This document shows positions 16,280 to 26,246 of a stretch of DNA of 64,000 bases, piece by piece. Positions within the stretch are counted from its first letter, which is position 1. Each line of letters begins with the position of its first letter. The stretch covers positions 496,001-560,000 of the forward strand of contig NZ_AP027365.1 in the NCBI RefSeq assembly GCF_030295995.1. The letters run 5' to 3'. The stretch comes from Thalassotalea hakodatensis. Lineage in GTDB: Bacteria > Pseudomonadota > Gammaproteobacteria > Enterobacterales > Alteromonadaceae. Under the pieces are notes generated by a model. The model was not told the origin of the DNA. It was given only the letters and a program-made list of their open reading frames with translations, and did no database searches. The translations under genes were made by a program, and so were the position numbers.

Positions 16280-18262
16280 ATGATCCCTGAATTGGGGCAC
16301 TTTGCCTTAATATTAGGATTGGCGTTTGCCATCTGTTTAAGTATCGTTCCACTTATTGGTGTTTTTACACGACAACCTATCCTTGTTGGTTATGCAAAGC
16401 CCCTTACCTTAGGGATGTTTGTGTTTACCGGGCTTAGTCTCATCATACTAGCGTATTTATTCGTTATTGATGACTTCTCTGTTAAATATATTGCTGGTCA
16501 TTCTAATTCGTTATTACCTTATTATTTTAAAATCAGTGCAGTGTGGGGAGGTCATGAAGGCTCCTTATTACTGTGGGTTTTTTCGTTAACGGCATGGACA
16601 ATGGCGGTCGCTAAATTTAGCAAAGGTATTGATGAAGGATTTATCGCGCGAGTACTTGCTATATTAGGTATGGTGTCAGTAGGGTTTATGTTGTTTACCA
16701 TTTTAACATCGAACCCCTTTGAACGCTTATGGCCGATTGTTCCGTTAGAGGGGCGTGATCTAAACCCATTACTGCAAGATGTAGGCTTAATTATTCATCC
16801 GCCCATGTTGTATTTAGGGTATGTAGGTTTTGCAGTTGCCTTTGCTTTTGCAATAGCGGCATTAATGTGTGGAAAGCTAGACGCTGCCTGGGCTAGATGG
16901 GCCCGTCCTTGGGTAACCGCAGCATGGATATTCCTTACTCTGGGTATTGCATTAGGCAGTTGGTGGGCATACTACGAATTAGGCTGGGGTGGTTGGTGGT
17001 TCTGGGATCCCGTTGAAAACGCCTCGTTTATGCCGTGGCTTGTGGGTACGGCATTATTGCATTCATTAGCGGTAACTGAAAAGCGCGGCGCGTTTAGGAA
17101 CTGGACCGTGCTACTTGCTATATTTGCTTTTAGTTTAAGCTTATTAGGTACATTTTTAGTCCGTTCTGGTGTAATCACATCAGTACATTCTTTTGCCTCT
17201 GATCCAACGCGTGGCATGTTTATTTTACTACTATTAGCGATTGCTGTTGGTGGTTCGTTGATCTTGTTCGCCTTTAGAGCATCCAATGTTTCTAGCTTTA
17301 GTCGTTTCTCATTTTACTCACGCGAAACGGCATTATTATTGTGTAATATTATCCTAGTGGTTGCCTCGATAACGGTATTACTTGGTACGTTGTATCCATT
17401 AATGATTGATGCAGCAGGTCTTGGAAAAATATCTGTTGGTCCCCCTTATTTTAATGCGGTGTTTGTACCAATTATGAGTGTGTTATTTCTTGCGATGGGT
17501 ATAGGGCCGCTGATTCGCTGGAAAAAAGCGAAAAAAGGGGAGTTGCGAAAGCAAATTACTAAACCTTCGATTGCAAGTATCGTATTAGGCATATTATTTC
17601 CATTGGTATATGCCGGCGAGATTAACTTATTAGCAAGCTTTGGAATGACCCTCGCTTTCTGGGTTTCACTCGTGGTGATAAAAGATTTAAGAAACCAAGC
17701 TAAACAAGGTAAGTCAGGTTATCAATTTTCACGTATTTCATTGAGTCAATGGGGAATGACGGCTGCGCATATGGGCATCGCGGTTACCATTGTGGGTGTT
17801 ACCTTGGTGTCCATTTATGAAAAAGAAGTGAGTGTAAAAATGCACTATGGCGAATCGGTACATGTTTCTGGGTACGATGTTACCTTAAATGGTGTTATTC
17901 CCGTGAAAGGGCCAAATTATACTGCTGAGCAAGGGCAATTAGAAGTCACTAAAAATGGCGAATTCGTTGCCTTATTGAAACCTGAACGCAGAACCTATCT
18001 TGTTCAAACAATGGGTATGACCGAAGCTGGCATAGATCCAGGACTTTTTAGGGATGTATATGTAGCACTAGGGGATCCTTTACCTGACAATGCTTGGGCA
18101 GTGCGGATTCATTATAAACCATTTGTTCGTTGGATTTGGTTAGGGGCTATTTTTATGGGGATAGGTGGTTTTCTGGCGATGTTAGATAAACGTTACCGCC
18201 GTAAAAAGTCTGCGAATGTAAACACAAACCAAACCGTTATCGAGGGAGGAAATAATGAATAA
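16280..18262 (+). CDS. ccmF: Cytochrome c heme lyase subunit CcmF
   Basis: This 660-residue polytopic protein of the CcmF family has the WWD motif in G-G-W-W-F-W-D-P-V-E-N-A-S-F-M-P-W. Probable heme-ligand histidines lie in V-W-G-G-H-E-G-S, I-I-H-P-P-M-L-Y and L-L-H-S-L-A-V-T. It reduces and ligates heme to apocytochromes with CcmH and CcmI. A ribosome site GGAGAAG lies just before the ATG. The 3' end overlaps ccmG by 8 bp. Confidence 0.97.
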   Translation: MIPELGHFALILGLAFAICLSIVPLIGVFTRQPILVGYAKPLTLGMFVFTGLSLIILAYLFVIDDFSVKYIAGHSNSLLPYYFKISAVWGGHEGSLLLWVFSLTAWTMAVAKFSKGIDEGFIARVLAILGMVSVGFMLFTILTSNPFERLWPIVPLEGRDLNPLLQDVGLIIHPPMLYLGYVGFAVAFAFAIAALMCGKLDAAWARWARPWVTAAWIFLTLGIALGSWWAYYELGWGGWWFWDPVENASFMPWLVGTALLHSLAVTEKRGAFRNWTVLLAIFAFSLSLLGTFLVRSGVITSVHSFASDPTRGMFILLLLAIAVGGSLILFAFRASNVSSFSRFSFYSRETALLLCNIILVVASITVLLGTLYPLMIDAAGLGKISVGPPYFNAVFVPIMSVLFLAMGIGPLIRWKKAKKGELRKQITKPSIASIVLGILFPLVYAGEINLLASFGMTLAFWVSLVVIKDLRNQAKQGKSGYQFSRISLSQWGMTAAHMGIAVTIVGVTLVSIYEKEVSVKMHYGESVHVSGYDVTLNGVIPVKGPNYTAEQGQLEVTKNGEFVALLKPERRTYLVQTMGMTEAGIDPGLFRDVYVALGDPLPDNAWAVRIHYKPFVRWIWLGAIFMGIGGFLAMLDKRYRRKKSANVNTNQTVIEGGNNE

Positions 18263-18803
18263 AATAATCCGTTTTATTCCTCTAGTACTGTTTATTGCTT
18301 TAGGTGTTGTTTTGTATCGTGGTTTATCGTTGAATCCTCAGGAGTTACCCTCGGCATTGATAGGTAAGCCCATACCAACGTTTTCATTAACACAATTGTT
18401 GAAACCAGAAGTCACACTAACGGAAAAAGATCTCAAAGGAGATATCGTTTTACTGAATGTATGGGGAACATGGTGTGTGTATTGTAAATATGAACACCCG
18501 TACTTGGTAGATATCGCGAAAAGTAAACGTGTTTCTTTATATGGTCTTAACTATAAAGATGTACGTGAAGATGCGACTAAATGGCTCAAAGATTATGAAG
18601 ACCCTTATGTTTTGTCAATTTTTGACCCCATGGGAAAGTTTGGCATTGAACTGGGTGTTACCGCGGCACCTGAAACGTTTGTTATTGATGCTAATGGGAT
18701 CGTACGAATGAAGCATGTTGGGCCGATAGACGGTAAAATATGGCAACAAAAATTCATTCCAATGATTGAAAAACTAGAACAAGAGCAAGGAGTAACTCCA
18801 TGA
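18255..18803 (+). CDS. ccmG: Thiol:disulfide interchange protein CcmG/DsbE
   Basis: This 182-residue thioredoxin-fold protein is anchored by one N-terminal helix (residues 5-22). The active site is W-C-V-Y-C (Cys74, Cys77) within N-V-W-G-T-W-C. The acidic/cis-proline region G-V-T-A-A-P-E-T-F-V-I-D-A-N-G is typical of CcmG. It keeps the CXXCH cysteines of apocytochrome c reduced for heme ligation. It overlaps ccmF and ccmH on both sides. Confidence 0.96.
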   Translation: MNKIIRFIPLVLFIALGVVLYRGLSLNPQELPSALIGKPIPTFSLTQLLKPEVTLTEKDLKGDIVLLNVWGTWCVYCKYEHPYLVDIAKSKRVSLYGLNYKDVREDATKWLKDYEDPYVLSIFDPMGKFGIELGVTAAPETFVIDANGIVRMKHVGPIDGKIWQQKFIPMIEKLEQEQGVTP

Positions 18804-19270
18804 AGATGTTCACGATCATTGTTATTTTATTGTTGGGTATGATCTTAAGCGCATTTCCTGATAAAGCATTAGCAACCGATACTTACGTGTTTGATAACCC
18901 AGTGACTGAAATACGCTATAAAGCGTTAATCAAGGAACTTCGTTGTCCTAAATGTCAAAATCAGAACCTTGCCGATTCAAATGCACCTATTGCAAAAGAT
19001 CTGCGCCGTGAAGTGTTTCAATTGTTGCAAGAAGGCAAGGCCGATAAAGAAATTGTTGATTTTATGGTGGCGCGATATGGCGAATTCGTATTATACCGCC
19101 CGAAAGTGTCACCGCTGACATATGTGCTTTGGTTTGGACCTTTAGTGCTGTTACTGATAGGTATCGTGGTACTGGTGCTGATTGTCCGTAAAAAACCAAC
19201 GATTGACCGTTCTGCAAAACTGTCATCACAGCAAAAATCACAATTAGATCAAATTTTAAAAGATAAATAA
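18800..19270 (+). CDS. ccmH: Cytochrome c maturation protein CcmH (short form)
   Basis: This 156-residue protein has a signal peptide, a periplasmic domain with the redox motif L-R-C-P-K-C-Q-N-Q-N (Cys49, Cys52) and a C-terminal membrane helix (about residues 103-127). It corresponds to the N-terminal domain of E. coli CcmH; the TPR part is encoded separately as ccmI just downstream. It starts by ATGA overlap with ccmG. Confidence 0.96.
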   Translation: MKMFTIIVILLLGMILSAFPDKALATDTYVFDNPVTEIRYKALIKELRCPKCQNQNLADSNAPIAKDLRREVFQLLQEGKADKEIVDFMVARYGEFVLYRPKVSPLTYVLWFGPLVLLLIGIVVLVLIVRKKPTIDRSAKLSSQQKSQLDQILKDK

Positions 19271-19274
19271 TCCT

Positions 19275-20522
19275 ATGGTAGCACTACTTTTTACACTGAT
19301 TGCCTTTATTTTATTGTTGTTAATAATTGTTTGGGGGCATTTTCTTCGTCAACGTAACTATCGTAATAAGGTGGATAATAGCTTTCGCGATGAAACTAAT
19401 ATTCGTTTGTATAAAGAACACAAATCTGAGATAGAGCGTGATTTTTCCCAAGGACGTTTAGATCAAAGCAGTTATGATTATCTGATATCCGAGCTTGATC
19501 AAAGTTTATTACAAGATATAGAAGAAAATGCCAATGAGCAGAAACAAGTGACGGAAGCTAAACCGATCACGATGTTTTGGCCGGTTACGATGACTGTGTT
19601 TATGCTAGCGTTTAGCGCACTTCTTTACCAACAAACAGGGGCTTTTGAAGAGTTAACGACAATGCCTCGACAGCAGCAAAGTCATCAATCACTTGATGCT
19701 GAACAGCAAGCGTTGGTACAGCTGCAAAAATTAAAACAACAAACTGAACAAGAGCCAAATAATAGTGATGCTTGGTATAGTTTAGGGCAGGCACTTGTGG
19801 GGGCGGGTGACTTTTCAGCGGCATTAGCAGCTTTCGACCGTGTTATTGAAATAGACGGAGAGCATGCTGATTTATATGGAGCGAAAGCGCAAGCAAGCTT
19901 TTATCAGAATGAGCAGAAAATCACACCTGAGGTTCAATCTTACATCGACAAAGCATTGGCGCTTGATGCCAGAGATCCATCAACAAATATTTTGTTAGGT
20001 ATGCATGCCTTTGTTAATCAAGATTATCAAACAGCGGTACAACATTGGCAATTGGTCGTGTCTGATAATCGCCCAAGTGTTAATGTCCAAGCTTTACAAC
20101 AAGCACTTACTGAAGCGAAAAGCCGCTTGGCGCTAACAGGAGAACAAGCATCTGTTGATGTTAATTCGCAAGTATCTTTAAGTGTTAAGGTATCGTTATC
20201 CGATGAGATTAGAAAGCAACTAGAACAAGGTCAAGACAAGGTGGTATTTATTTATGCCATTCCTGCTGAGGGCTCAAGAATGCCATTAGCTGCTATTAAG
20301 TTACGTGCAAGTGATTTACCAACAGCAGTGACCTTATCAGATGCCAACGCCATGACTCCGCAAGCGAAACTAAGTGATGCTAAAGCAGTTAATGTGTTTG
20401 CTATTATTTCAGAGTCAGGCAGTGCGGGTATAAAACCGGGTGACTTTAAAGCCGAAGCCTTAAATGTCGAACTTGCTACAAACAAAATGATCTCATTAAA
20501 TATTAATACCGTAGTAGAGTAG
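19275..20522 (+). CDS. ccmI: Cytochrome c biogenesis TPR protein CcmI
   Basis: This 415-residue protein has two N-terminal membrane helices (about residues 1-22 and 98-116) with a cytoplasmic loop of D-I-R-L-Y-K-E-H-K type between them. A periplasmic TPR region follows (S-D-A-W-Y-S-L-G-Q-A-L near 167, then about three repeats). The beta-rich C-terminal domain (about 290-415) resembles the extended CcmI of proteobacteria. It presents apocytochrome c to CcmFH. It begins 4 bp after ccmH. Confidence 0.92.
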   Translation: MVALLFTLIAFILLLLIIVWGHFLRQRNYRNKVDNSFRDETNIRLYKEHKSEIERDFSQGRLDQSSYDYLISELDQSLLQDIEENANEQKQVTEAKPITMFWPVTMTVFMLAFSALLYQQTGAFEELTTMPRQQQSHQSLDAEQQALVQLQKLKQQTEQEPNNSDAWYSLGQALVGAGDFSAALAAFDRVIEIDGEHADLYGAKAQASFYQNEQKITPEVQSYIDKALALDARDPSTNILLGMHAFVNQDYQTAVQHWQLVVSDNRPSVNVQALQQALTEAKSRLALTGEQASVDVNSQVSLSVKVSLSDEIRKQLEQGQDKVVFIYAIPAEGSRMPLAAIKLRASDLPTAVTLSDANAMTPQAKLSDAKAVNVFAIISESGSAGIKPGDFKAEALNVELATNKMISLNINTVVE

Positions 20523-20554
20523 ATGCTGGTTAACGAAAAGGTTGTGAACGATAG

Positions 20555-21574
20555 ATGTTAAAATCAAGGTATATAGGGCAAGATAAATCAGTCCATAAAC
20601 GTACGGCCAAAGTTGGGGTGCTGTTAACTAACTTAGGTACACCTGATGCACCAGAGCTAGTAGCCTTAAAACGTTATTTACGTGAATTTCTATCAGATCC
20701 GCGCGTTGTAGAAATACCCAAGTTAGTATGGTGGATTATTCTTCACGGCATTATTTTGCGTATAAGGCCGAAAAAATCAGCTAAGTTATATCAGTCTATT
20801 TGGACAGATGAAGGTTCACCGCTATTGGTATTTATGCGAAGGATCCGCGATAAGGTCGCGAAAAAGTTAATGTTAGAGCAACAGAGTGAAGTTGTGCTAG
20901 ATATCGCAATGCGTTATGGGTCTCCGGCTATTTCAGAAGCGCTTACTCGCTTTCAAAAACTGGGTATCGATAAGTTTATAATTTTACCGTTATACCCACA
21001 ATATGGCGGTCCTACAACGGCATCAACGTATGATGCGGTCACTCAAACTATCAGTAAATGGCGTTGGATACCAAGTATACATTTTATTAATGGCTACCAT
21101 AATCATCCTTTGTATATTAACGCGTTAGCAAATAGTATTCAGGCACATATTGATACTCACGGTAAGCCAGATAAACTGTTACTGTCTTATCACGGCATGC
21201 CTAAACATTTTCTTGATAGTGGCGACCCCTATTATTGTTTCTGCCATCAAACGACGCAGTTAGTAGCGGCACAACTAGGATTGCTTGAGGATGATTTTAT
21301 CACGACCTTTCAATCGCGATTCGGAAAAGCTGAATGGTTAAAGCCTTATACTGATCAAACGCTTGAAGAACTCGCTAAACAAGGCTGCAAGCATGTTGCT
21401 ATCATTAGTCCTGCCTTTAGTGTTGATTGTTTAGAAACACTAGAAGAATTAGAAGAAGAAAATCGAGAGATTTTTATTGAAGCAGGAGGTGAGCAGTATC
21501 ATTATATTCCTGCTTTAAATGACAACGAAGATCATGTCACCCTTATTTCGGATATTATTGAGCAATATCTGTAG
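20555..21574 (+). CDS. hemH: Ferrochelatase
   Basis: This 339-residue enzyme inserts Fe(II) into protoporphyrin IX, the last step of heme synthesis. Motifs are G-V-L-L-T-N-L-G-T-P-D-A-P, L-L-S-Y-H-G-M-P (metal-site histidine) and S-P-A-F-S-V-D-C-L-E-T-L-E-E-L (metal-site glutamate). A group of cysteines around Y-Y-C-F-C-H-Q could be functional, but the classic C-terminal Fe-S cysteine set is not evident. It lies 32 bp after ccmI, so heme synthesis and cytochrome c assembly are probably co-transcribed. Confidence 0.95.
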   Translation: MLKSRYIGQDKSVHKRTAKVGVLLTNLGTPDAPELVALKRYLREFLSDPRVVEIPKLVWWIILHGIILRIRPKKSAKLYQSIWTDEGSPLLVFMRRIRDKVAKKLMLEQQSEVVLDIAMRYGSPAISEALTRFQKLGIDKFIILPLYPQYGGPTTASTYDAVTQTISKWRWIPSIHFINGYHNHPLYINALANSIQAHIDTHGKPDKLLLSYHGMPKHFLDSGDPYYCFCHQTTQLVAAQLGLLEDDFITTFQSRFGKAEWLKPYTDQTLEELAKQGCKHVAIISPAFSVDCLETLEELEEENREIFIEAGGEQYHYIPALNDNEDHVTLISDIIEQYL

Positions 21575-21583
21575 TAAAAAAAC

Positions 21584-21642
21584 GCATTGCAATAGCAGCG
21601 GTTACTCCCTCTCCCTAAGCAGTAACATGACTATTGCAATGC
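21584..21642. terminator. Long stem-loop after hemH
   Basis: A perfect 12-bp inverted repeat (GCATTGCAATAG at 21584-21595, CTATTGCAATGC at 21631-21642) encloses a second 6-bp stem (GTTACT/AGTAAC). There is no U-run, although hemH is followed by AAAAAAA just upstream. It separates hemH from a convergent gene and may act as a bidirectional terminator or a 3'-end structure. Confidence 0.5.
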
Positions 21643-21703
21643 TAATTCATTTACATCAATACACAAAAATATATCACTAATTATTTATGCTCATTAGTAC
21701 TCA

Positions 21704-22360
21704 TTAAGCGCAAAAATGATAATGTTGATCAACAGATTTTTTATAGCTGATCGCGAATAGCAATAATAAACTTAACGAAAATAGTATCGGGGTAGTAGGT
21801 AACGATACTGTCACCGGCATGGTCGTTAATAGCTGCTGTTGGTTGATAGCATTTGGGGAACTAGTGGCTAATTGCCATTGAACCTGTTGTAAACTACCTG
21901 TGCGCTGCAGCGTCATGCCTTTTGCTGTAGAAGGGGGTTGAGTAACCAATATATCGGTAGAAACAAGGCCTTTTGCAGCGCCATTTGTTGCAACAAAACG
22001 CCCTTCATAACTTATAAAGTCTGATACAAAGTCATGCTGATTATTGACTAAAGCGATACCATCTGGCGATCCATTTTGAATCCCTGAAAAATAAAAAGTG
22101 GCAAAACCATAGCCATTACTGTTATTTGCTAAGGTGCCGGTAAGGGGCTGGTTTTTATATACCTTACCGTTGCCGCCGTTATAGAACAGCAATGACCATT
22201 GCGATAAATCTGTCCCTGCATTGCCAATAAGTTCTACAAATTCATTTTTATCACTTCCAGCGTTGTCATAGTGTATTTCATTAATCTGCAATAAACTTGC
22301 AGCACATTTACTGCAAAACAGCGTAAAAATAAGCGCTATACAATAGCTTAATGGTTTCAT
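21704..22360 (-). CDS. Secreted lamin-tail-domain protein with C-terminal membrane anchor
   Basis: A 218-residue protein with a signal peptide (K-P-L-S-Y-C-I-A-L-I-F-T-L-F) ending near A-A-S. The lamin tail domain follows (L-L-Q-I-N-E-I-H-Y-D-N-A-G-S-D-K-N-E-F-V-E-L-I-G-N-A-G at about 23-50, and V-S-D-F-I-S-Y-E-G). The C-terminus has L-P-T-T-P, a hydrophobic helix and Y-K-K-S, a sorting-signal-like tail. Lamin-tail domains occur in bacterial surface proteins and extracellular nucleases, but no nuclease domain is present here. The function is unknown and an adhesive or scaffold role is only a guess. The gene stands alone. Confidence 0.75.
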   Translation of the reverse strand: MKPLSYCIALIFTLFCSKCAASLLQINEIHYDNAGSDKNEFVELIGNAGTDLSQWSLLFYNGGNGKVYKNQPLTGTLANNSNGYGFATFYFSGIQNGSPDGIALVNNQHDFVSDFISYEGRFVATNGAAKGLVSTDILVTQPPSTAKGMTLQRTGSLQQVQWQLATSSPNAINQQQLLTTMPVTVSLPTTPILFSLSLLLLFAISYKKSVDQHYHFCA

Positions 22361-22776
22361 ATGTGTAATTCCTTTTACTTAAGTTGTGTTGACTCCGCAG
22401 GTTAGTGTAGAAAAATAGCCAACGTCAGCAACCTTAAAAAGGTGATACAAGGTATTTACAACATATAATTAACCTTTTTTAGGGTAACATTTAAAATGGG
22501 GGGCATGAGTGCGCTTTTACTGTAAAAATACAAGTGAATTTATTTAGTAAGTAGTGTTGTTTCAGGTGACTGGACTTCCCAGATTTTGTGAAATGAGTTT
22601 GCTTTTTGAAAATATCACTAACTCGTTTGGTGATGAGAATCAGTTGATATGTAACTTACTTGACCATTTAACGAAGTGCTAAAAGCCAGTAGGAAATGTA
22701 CAGGTGCAGAGATTGATTATTTACTTATCAAAAAGGTAAAAGAGTTAATAAGCGACACAGAAATTTAGGCAATAAA
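22361..22776. other. Intergenic region without recognisable gene
   Basis: No coding frame with plausible start and composition is seen. A 20-bp stretch at 22569-22588 (containing TGGACTTCCCA) resembles one at 39530-39549 in another gap (17 of 20 identical). This suggests remnants of an older shared repeat. The promoter of the lamin-tail gene should lie in the first 100 bp. Confidence 0.5.
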
Positions 22777-22800
22777 AAACGGAGCACTATCGCTCCGTTT
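22777..22800 (-). terminator. Rho-independent terminator of the cold-shock gene
   Basis: AAACGGAGC pairs with GCTCCGTTT around a 6-nt loop. Read on the minus strand the stem is followed by TTTTTTATT, a good intrinsic terminator just past the cold-shock gene stop. Confidence 0.85.
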
Positions 22801-22818
22801 TACAGTAATCTTTTTTAA

Positions 22819-23028
22819 TTAAAGTGCTGTAACGTTTTTCGCTTCAGGACCTTTTTTACCTTGCTCAACAGTAAATGATACTGATTGACCGTCAGTTAGT
22901 GTACGGAAACCGTCACCTGTGATTGCACTGAAGTGAACGAACACATCAGGGCCGCCTTCTTGCTCGATAAAGCCGAAGCCTTTTGATTCATTAAAAAATT
23001 TTACTTTGCCAGTTACTGAGTCAGACAT
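22819..23028 (-). CDS. Cold-shock protein (CspA family)
   Basis: A 69-residue single cold-shock domain with both RNA-binding motifs: K-G-F-G-F-I (RNP1, residues 16-21) and V-F-V-H-F (RNP2, residues 29-33). It binds single-stranded RNA/DNA and acts as an RNA chaperone. The closest named relatives are CspA/CspD-type proteins; the paralogue cannot be told from sequence alone. It is monocistronic, with its own terminator and a long upstream non-coding region. Confidence 0.95.
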   Translation of the reverse strand: MSDSVTGKVKFFNESKGFGFIEQEGGPDVFVHFSAITGDGFRTLTDGQSVSFTVEQGKKGPEAKNVTAL

Positions 23029-23361
23029 ACCAACATTTCTCTCTATAATATAAGGTTTAACAATTTAGGCTATTCAGACATACATGCAGATGTAGCCATG
23101 TACGGAGTAAATGCTCTCTACCCAAAAGTACAGACAGAGAAAGGTTTCCATAACACAGGTGCGTTTAGGTTTAAATAGAACTCATAAATGAGGCTATTTA
23201 GTCCCTCTCTTCAAACGCAAAAACTCAACGCAAAAGAATTGTAGCACACAAAATTATTAATAGCTTGAATTATAGTGAAGAATAATTGAACTTTTTTTTA
23301 CAAACAGAAGCCTGCATAAAACAGGCTTTTGTTATTTACAGTAAACGTCGGCTAAATAGCG
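23029..23361. other. Cold-shock gene leader and valS terminator region
   Basis: This 333-bp gap upstream of the cold-shock gene is of the size expected for a promoter plus a long structured 5' leader, which in cspA genes controls cold induction. I could not assign a cold box. At 23308-23328 AAGCCTG pairs with CAGGCTT, a hairpin just after the valS stop on the minus strand that probably ends valS transcription. No ORF is seen. Confidence 0.5.
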
Positions 23362-26217
23362 CTACATTGCAGCAATTTGCGCTTTTTGGTCGTTAAGTTT
23401 CGCTAATGCAGATTCAGTTTCTGCTAATTTAGTTTTTTCTTTATCGATAACGGCCGCAGGTGCTTTAGCAACAAAATTTTCATTGTTAAGCTTTCCGCTG
23501 ATTTTTTGTGCGTCTTTCGCTAACTTTTCAATCGCTTTACTAAGTCGCGCTAACTCTGCTTCTTTATCAATTAATCCTGCCATTGGAATTAACACAGACA
23601 TTTCACCAATGACTGATGTGGCCGAAATTGGACCATCGTCATCAGCAGATAAAATTTCAATGCTTTCTAGTTTGGCTAGCGCGCTAATGAAGTTGTTGTT
23701 TTCATCTACGCGGCGCTGATCGTCTGCGGAAGTATTTTTCAAGTACACAGGTAATGGTTTGCTTGGTGCAATATCCATTTCACCTCTAATATTGCGTATC
23801 GCAACAATAAATTGTTTTACCCACTCTAAATCATCAACGGTTGCTTGGTCGACAAGCGAATCATCATACTGAGGATATGCTTGCACCATAATGCTATCAC
23901 CTTGAGCATTAAAGTTGGTTAGTGGCACCACACGCTGCCATATAGTTTCTGTAATAAATGGCATTAATGGATGCATGACACGTAATAGCGTTTCAAGGGT
24001 TTCAACTAATGTTTTGCGTGTGCCGCGTTGTTGAGCTTCATCACCTTTAAATAATATTGGTTTTGTAAGCTCTAAATACCAATCACAGAATTGATTCCAG
24101 GTAAATTCATATAATGCTTGTGAAGCTAAATCAAAACGGAAGGTTTTAAAGGCTTCATGTACGGTTTTTACCGTCTTTTGAAGTTCAGCTTGTACCCAAC
24201 GGTCTGCTAATGAAAGGGTAATGTCACCGCCTGACTTGCCACAATCGTGTTCTTCGGTGTTCATTAATACATAGCGGCTAGCATTCCAAAGTTTATTACA
24301 GAAGTTACGATAACCGTCTAAGCGTTTCATATCCCAGTTAATGTCACGTCCAGTAGAAGCAAGTGCTGATAAGGTAAAGCGAAGCGCATCGGTACCATGG
24401 GCTTCTATACCATCAGGAAAGGCTTTTTTGGTTGCTTTTCCTATTTTATCTGCAAGCTGAGGCTGCATCATGTTGCCGGTACGCTTGGTCAGTAACGCAT
24501 CTAAAGAAATGCCATCAATCATGTCGAGTGGATCAATAACGTTGCCTTTTGATTTTGACATTTTATCGCCATTTTCATCGCGAATAAGCCCTGTTACGTA
24601 AACTTGTTTAAAAGGGACTTGAGGCTTGCCATTTTCATCTTTGATGAAATGCATGGTCATCATGATCATTCTAGCAACCCAGAAGAAAATAATGTCAAAA
24701 CCTGTGACTAATACATCAGTCGAATGAAACTTCTTCATCATTTCTTCTTCATTAGGCCAACCTAATGTTGAGAAAGTCCAAAGTGCGGAAGAAAACCATG
24801 TATCTAGTACGTCGTCGTCTTGCTTTAATATAACGTCTTCAGCAAGTTGATGTTTATCTCTGACTTCTTGTTCACAACGACCTACATATACATTGCCTGA
24901 ATTGTCATACCAAGCAGGAATACGATGCCCCCACCAGAGTTGGCGTGAGATACACCAGTCTTGAATGTCGCGCATCCAAGCAAAATACATATTTTCATAT
25001 TGCTTTGGTACAAATTGAATGTCACCATTTTCTACGGCTTCAATCGCAGGTTTTGCAAGAGCTTCTGTTCTTACATACCATTGGTCAGTCAGTAATGGCT
25101 CGATAATAACGCCAGAACGATCACCGTATGGAGCAACTAAATCATGATCTTTAACGCTATCAAGTAAGCCTAACTGTTCAAATTTAGCGATAATAGCCTT
25201 ACGTGCGTCAAATCTATCTAATCCAACTAAATCGCTAGGCAATGATGCGTCAAAATCTTCGCTCGGTTCGCCATTGGTATTGTATACTTCTGCATTAGCC
25301 AAAATAGCCGCATCTTTATTAAAGATGTTAATCATGGCTAAATTACAACGTTTACCCACTTCATTATCATTAAAGTCGTGCGCAGGCGTAATTTTTACAC
25401 AACCTGTGCCTTTTTCCATGTCAGCATGTTCGTCACCAACGATAGGTATTAAACGATCAACAAGCGGTAATTTAATATGTTGACCAATTAATGCTTTATA
25501 ACGTGGATCTTCTGGGTTTACTGCAACGCCTGTATCACCTAGCATGGTTTCAGGGCGCGTTGTTGCTACCACTAAATAGTCTTTGCCATCAGCGGTTTTG
25601 GCGCCATTAGCCAGTGGGTAACGTAGTTGCCACATATGGCCTTTTTTGTCTTTGTTTTCAACTTCAAGATCAGATATGGCTGTGTGTAATTTTGGATCCC
25701 AGTTAACTAACCGTTTTCCGCGATAAATTAAATTGTCTTGATAAAGGCGCACGAATACTTCTTGTACTGCGTCACTTAAACCATCATCCATGGTGAAGCG
25801 TTCTCGCGACCAATCAATTGAATTACCAAGGCGTTTCATTTGTTTGCCAATGGTGCCACCAGATTGTGCTTTCCATTGCCAAATTTTATCGATAAAAGCG
25901 TCTCGACCATAATCATGTCGATTCTTACCTTCTTCTGCCCCTATTTTTCGCTCTACTACCATTTGTGTAGCAATACCTGCGTGGTCAGTACCTGTCTGCC
26001 ATAAGGTACTTTTACCTTGCATACGTTGATAGCGTATTAAGGTGTCCATAATGGTTTGTTGAAAGGCGTGCCCCATATGAAGGCTACCCGTTACGTTGGG
26101 TGGTGGAATAGCAATACAGTACCCTTCACCGTTGTCGGTGGGGGCGAAATAGCCTTGTTCTTCCCAAGATTGATAAAGTTTGCTTTCGATTTCAGCAGGG
26201 TTAAATGTTTTTTCCAT
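23362..26217 (-). CDS. valS: Valyl-tRNA synthetase
   Basis: This 951-residue class I synthetase has the HIGH-type motif [13 protein letters not shown] (residues 38-50) and the K-M-S-K-S motif in [14 protein letters not shown]. The editing domain lies between them ([11 protein letters not shown]). The anticodon-binding domain and the C-terminal coiled coil ([14 protein letters not shown]) complete the usual ValS length. It charges tRNA-Val and edits Thr. It is third in the conserved order pepA-holC-valS, 29 bp after holC. Confidence 0.98.
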   Translation of the reverse strand: MEKTFNPAEIESKLYQSWEEQGYFAPTDNGEGYCIAIPPPNVTGSLHMGHAFQQTIMDTLIRYQRMQGKSTLWQTGTDHAGIATQMVVERKIGAEEGKNRHDYGRDAFIDKIWQWKAQSGGTIGKQMKRLGNSIDWSRERFTMDDGLSDAVQEVFVRLYQDNLIYRGKRLVNWDPKLHTAISDLEVENKDKKGHMWQLRYPLANGAKTADGKDYLVVATTRPETMLGDTGVAVNPEDPRYKALIGQHIKLPLVDRLIPIVGDEHADMEKGTGCVKITPAHDFNDNEVGKRCNLAMINIFNKDAAILANAEVYNTNGEPSEDFDASLPSDLVGLDRFDARKAIIAKFEQLGLLDSVKDHDLVAPYGDRSGVIIEPLLTDQWYVRTEALAKPAIEAVENGDIQFVPKQYENMYFAWMRDIQDWCISRQLWWGHRIPAWYDNSGNVYVGRCEQEVRDKHQLAEDVILKQDDDVLDTWFSSALWTFSTLGWPNEEEMMKKFHSTDVLVTGFDIIFFWVARMIMMTMHFIKDENGKPQVPFKQVYVTGLIRDENGDKMSKSKGNVIDPLDMIDGISLDALLTKRTGNMMQPQLADKIGKATKKAFPDGIEAHGTDALRFTLSALASTGRDINWDMKRLDGYRNFCNKLWNASRYVLMNTEEHDCGKSGGDITLSLADRWVQAELQKTVKTVHEAFKTFRFDLASQALYEFTWNQFCDWYLELTKPILFKGDEAQQRGTRKTLVETLETLLRVMHPLMPFITETIWQRVVPLTNFNAQGDSIMVQAYPQYDDSLVDQATVDDLEWVKQFIVAIRNIRGEMDIAPSKPLPVYLKNTSADDQRRVDENNNFISALAKLESIEILSADDDGPISATSVIGEMSVLIPMAGLIDKEAELARLSKAIEKLAKDAQKISGKLNNENFVAKAPAAVIDKEKTKLAETESALAKLNDQKAQIAAM

Positions 26218-26246
26218 TGGATTAATACTTACGCGTTAATTTAATG

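Noticed and set aside
23029-23300. RNA thermosensor or cold box in the cold-shock leader
   Set aside because: The leader length fits, but I could not identify a cold box or a defined structure by eye, so only the region is noted.
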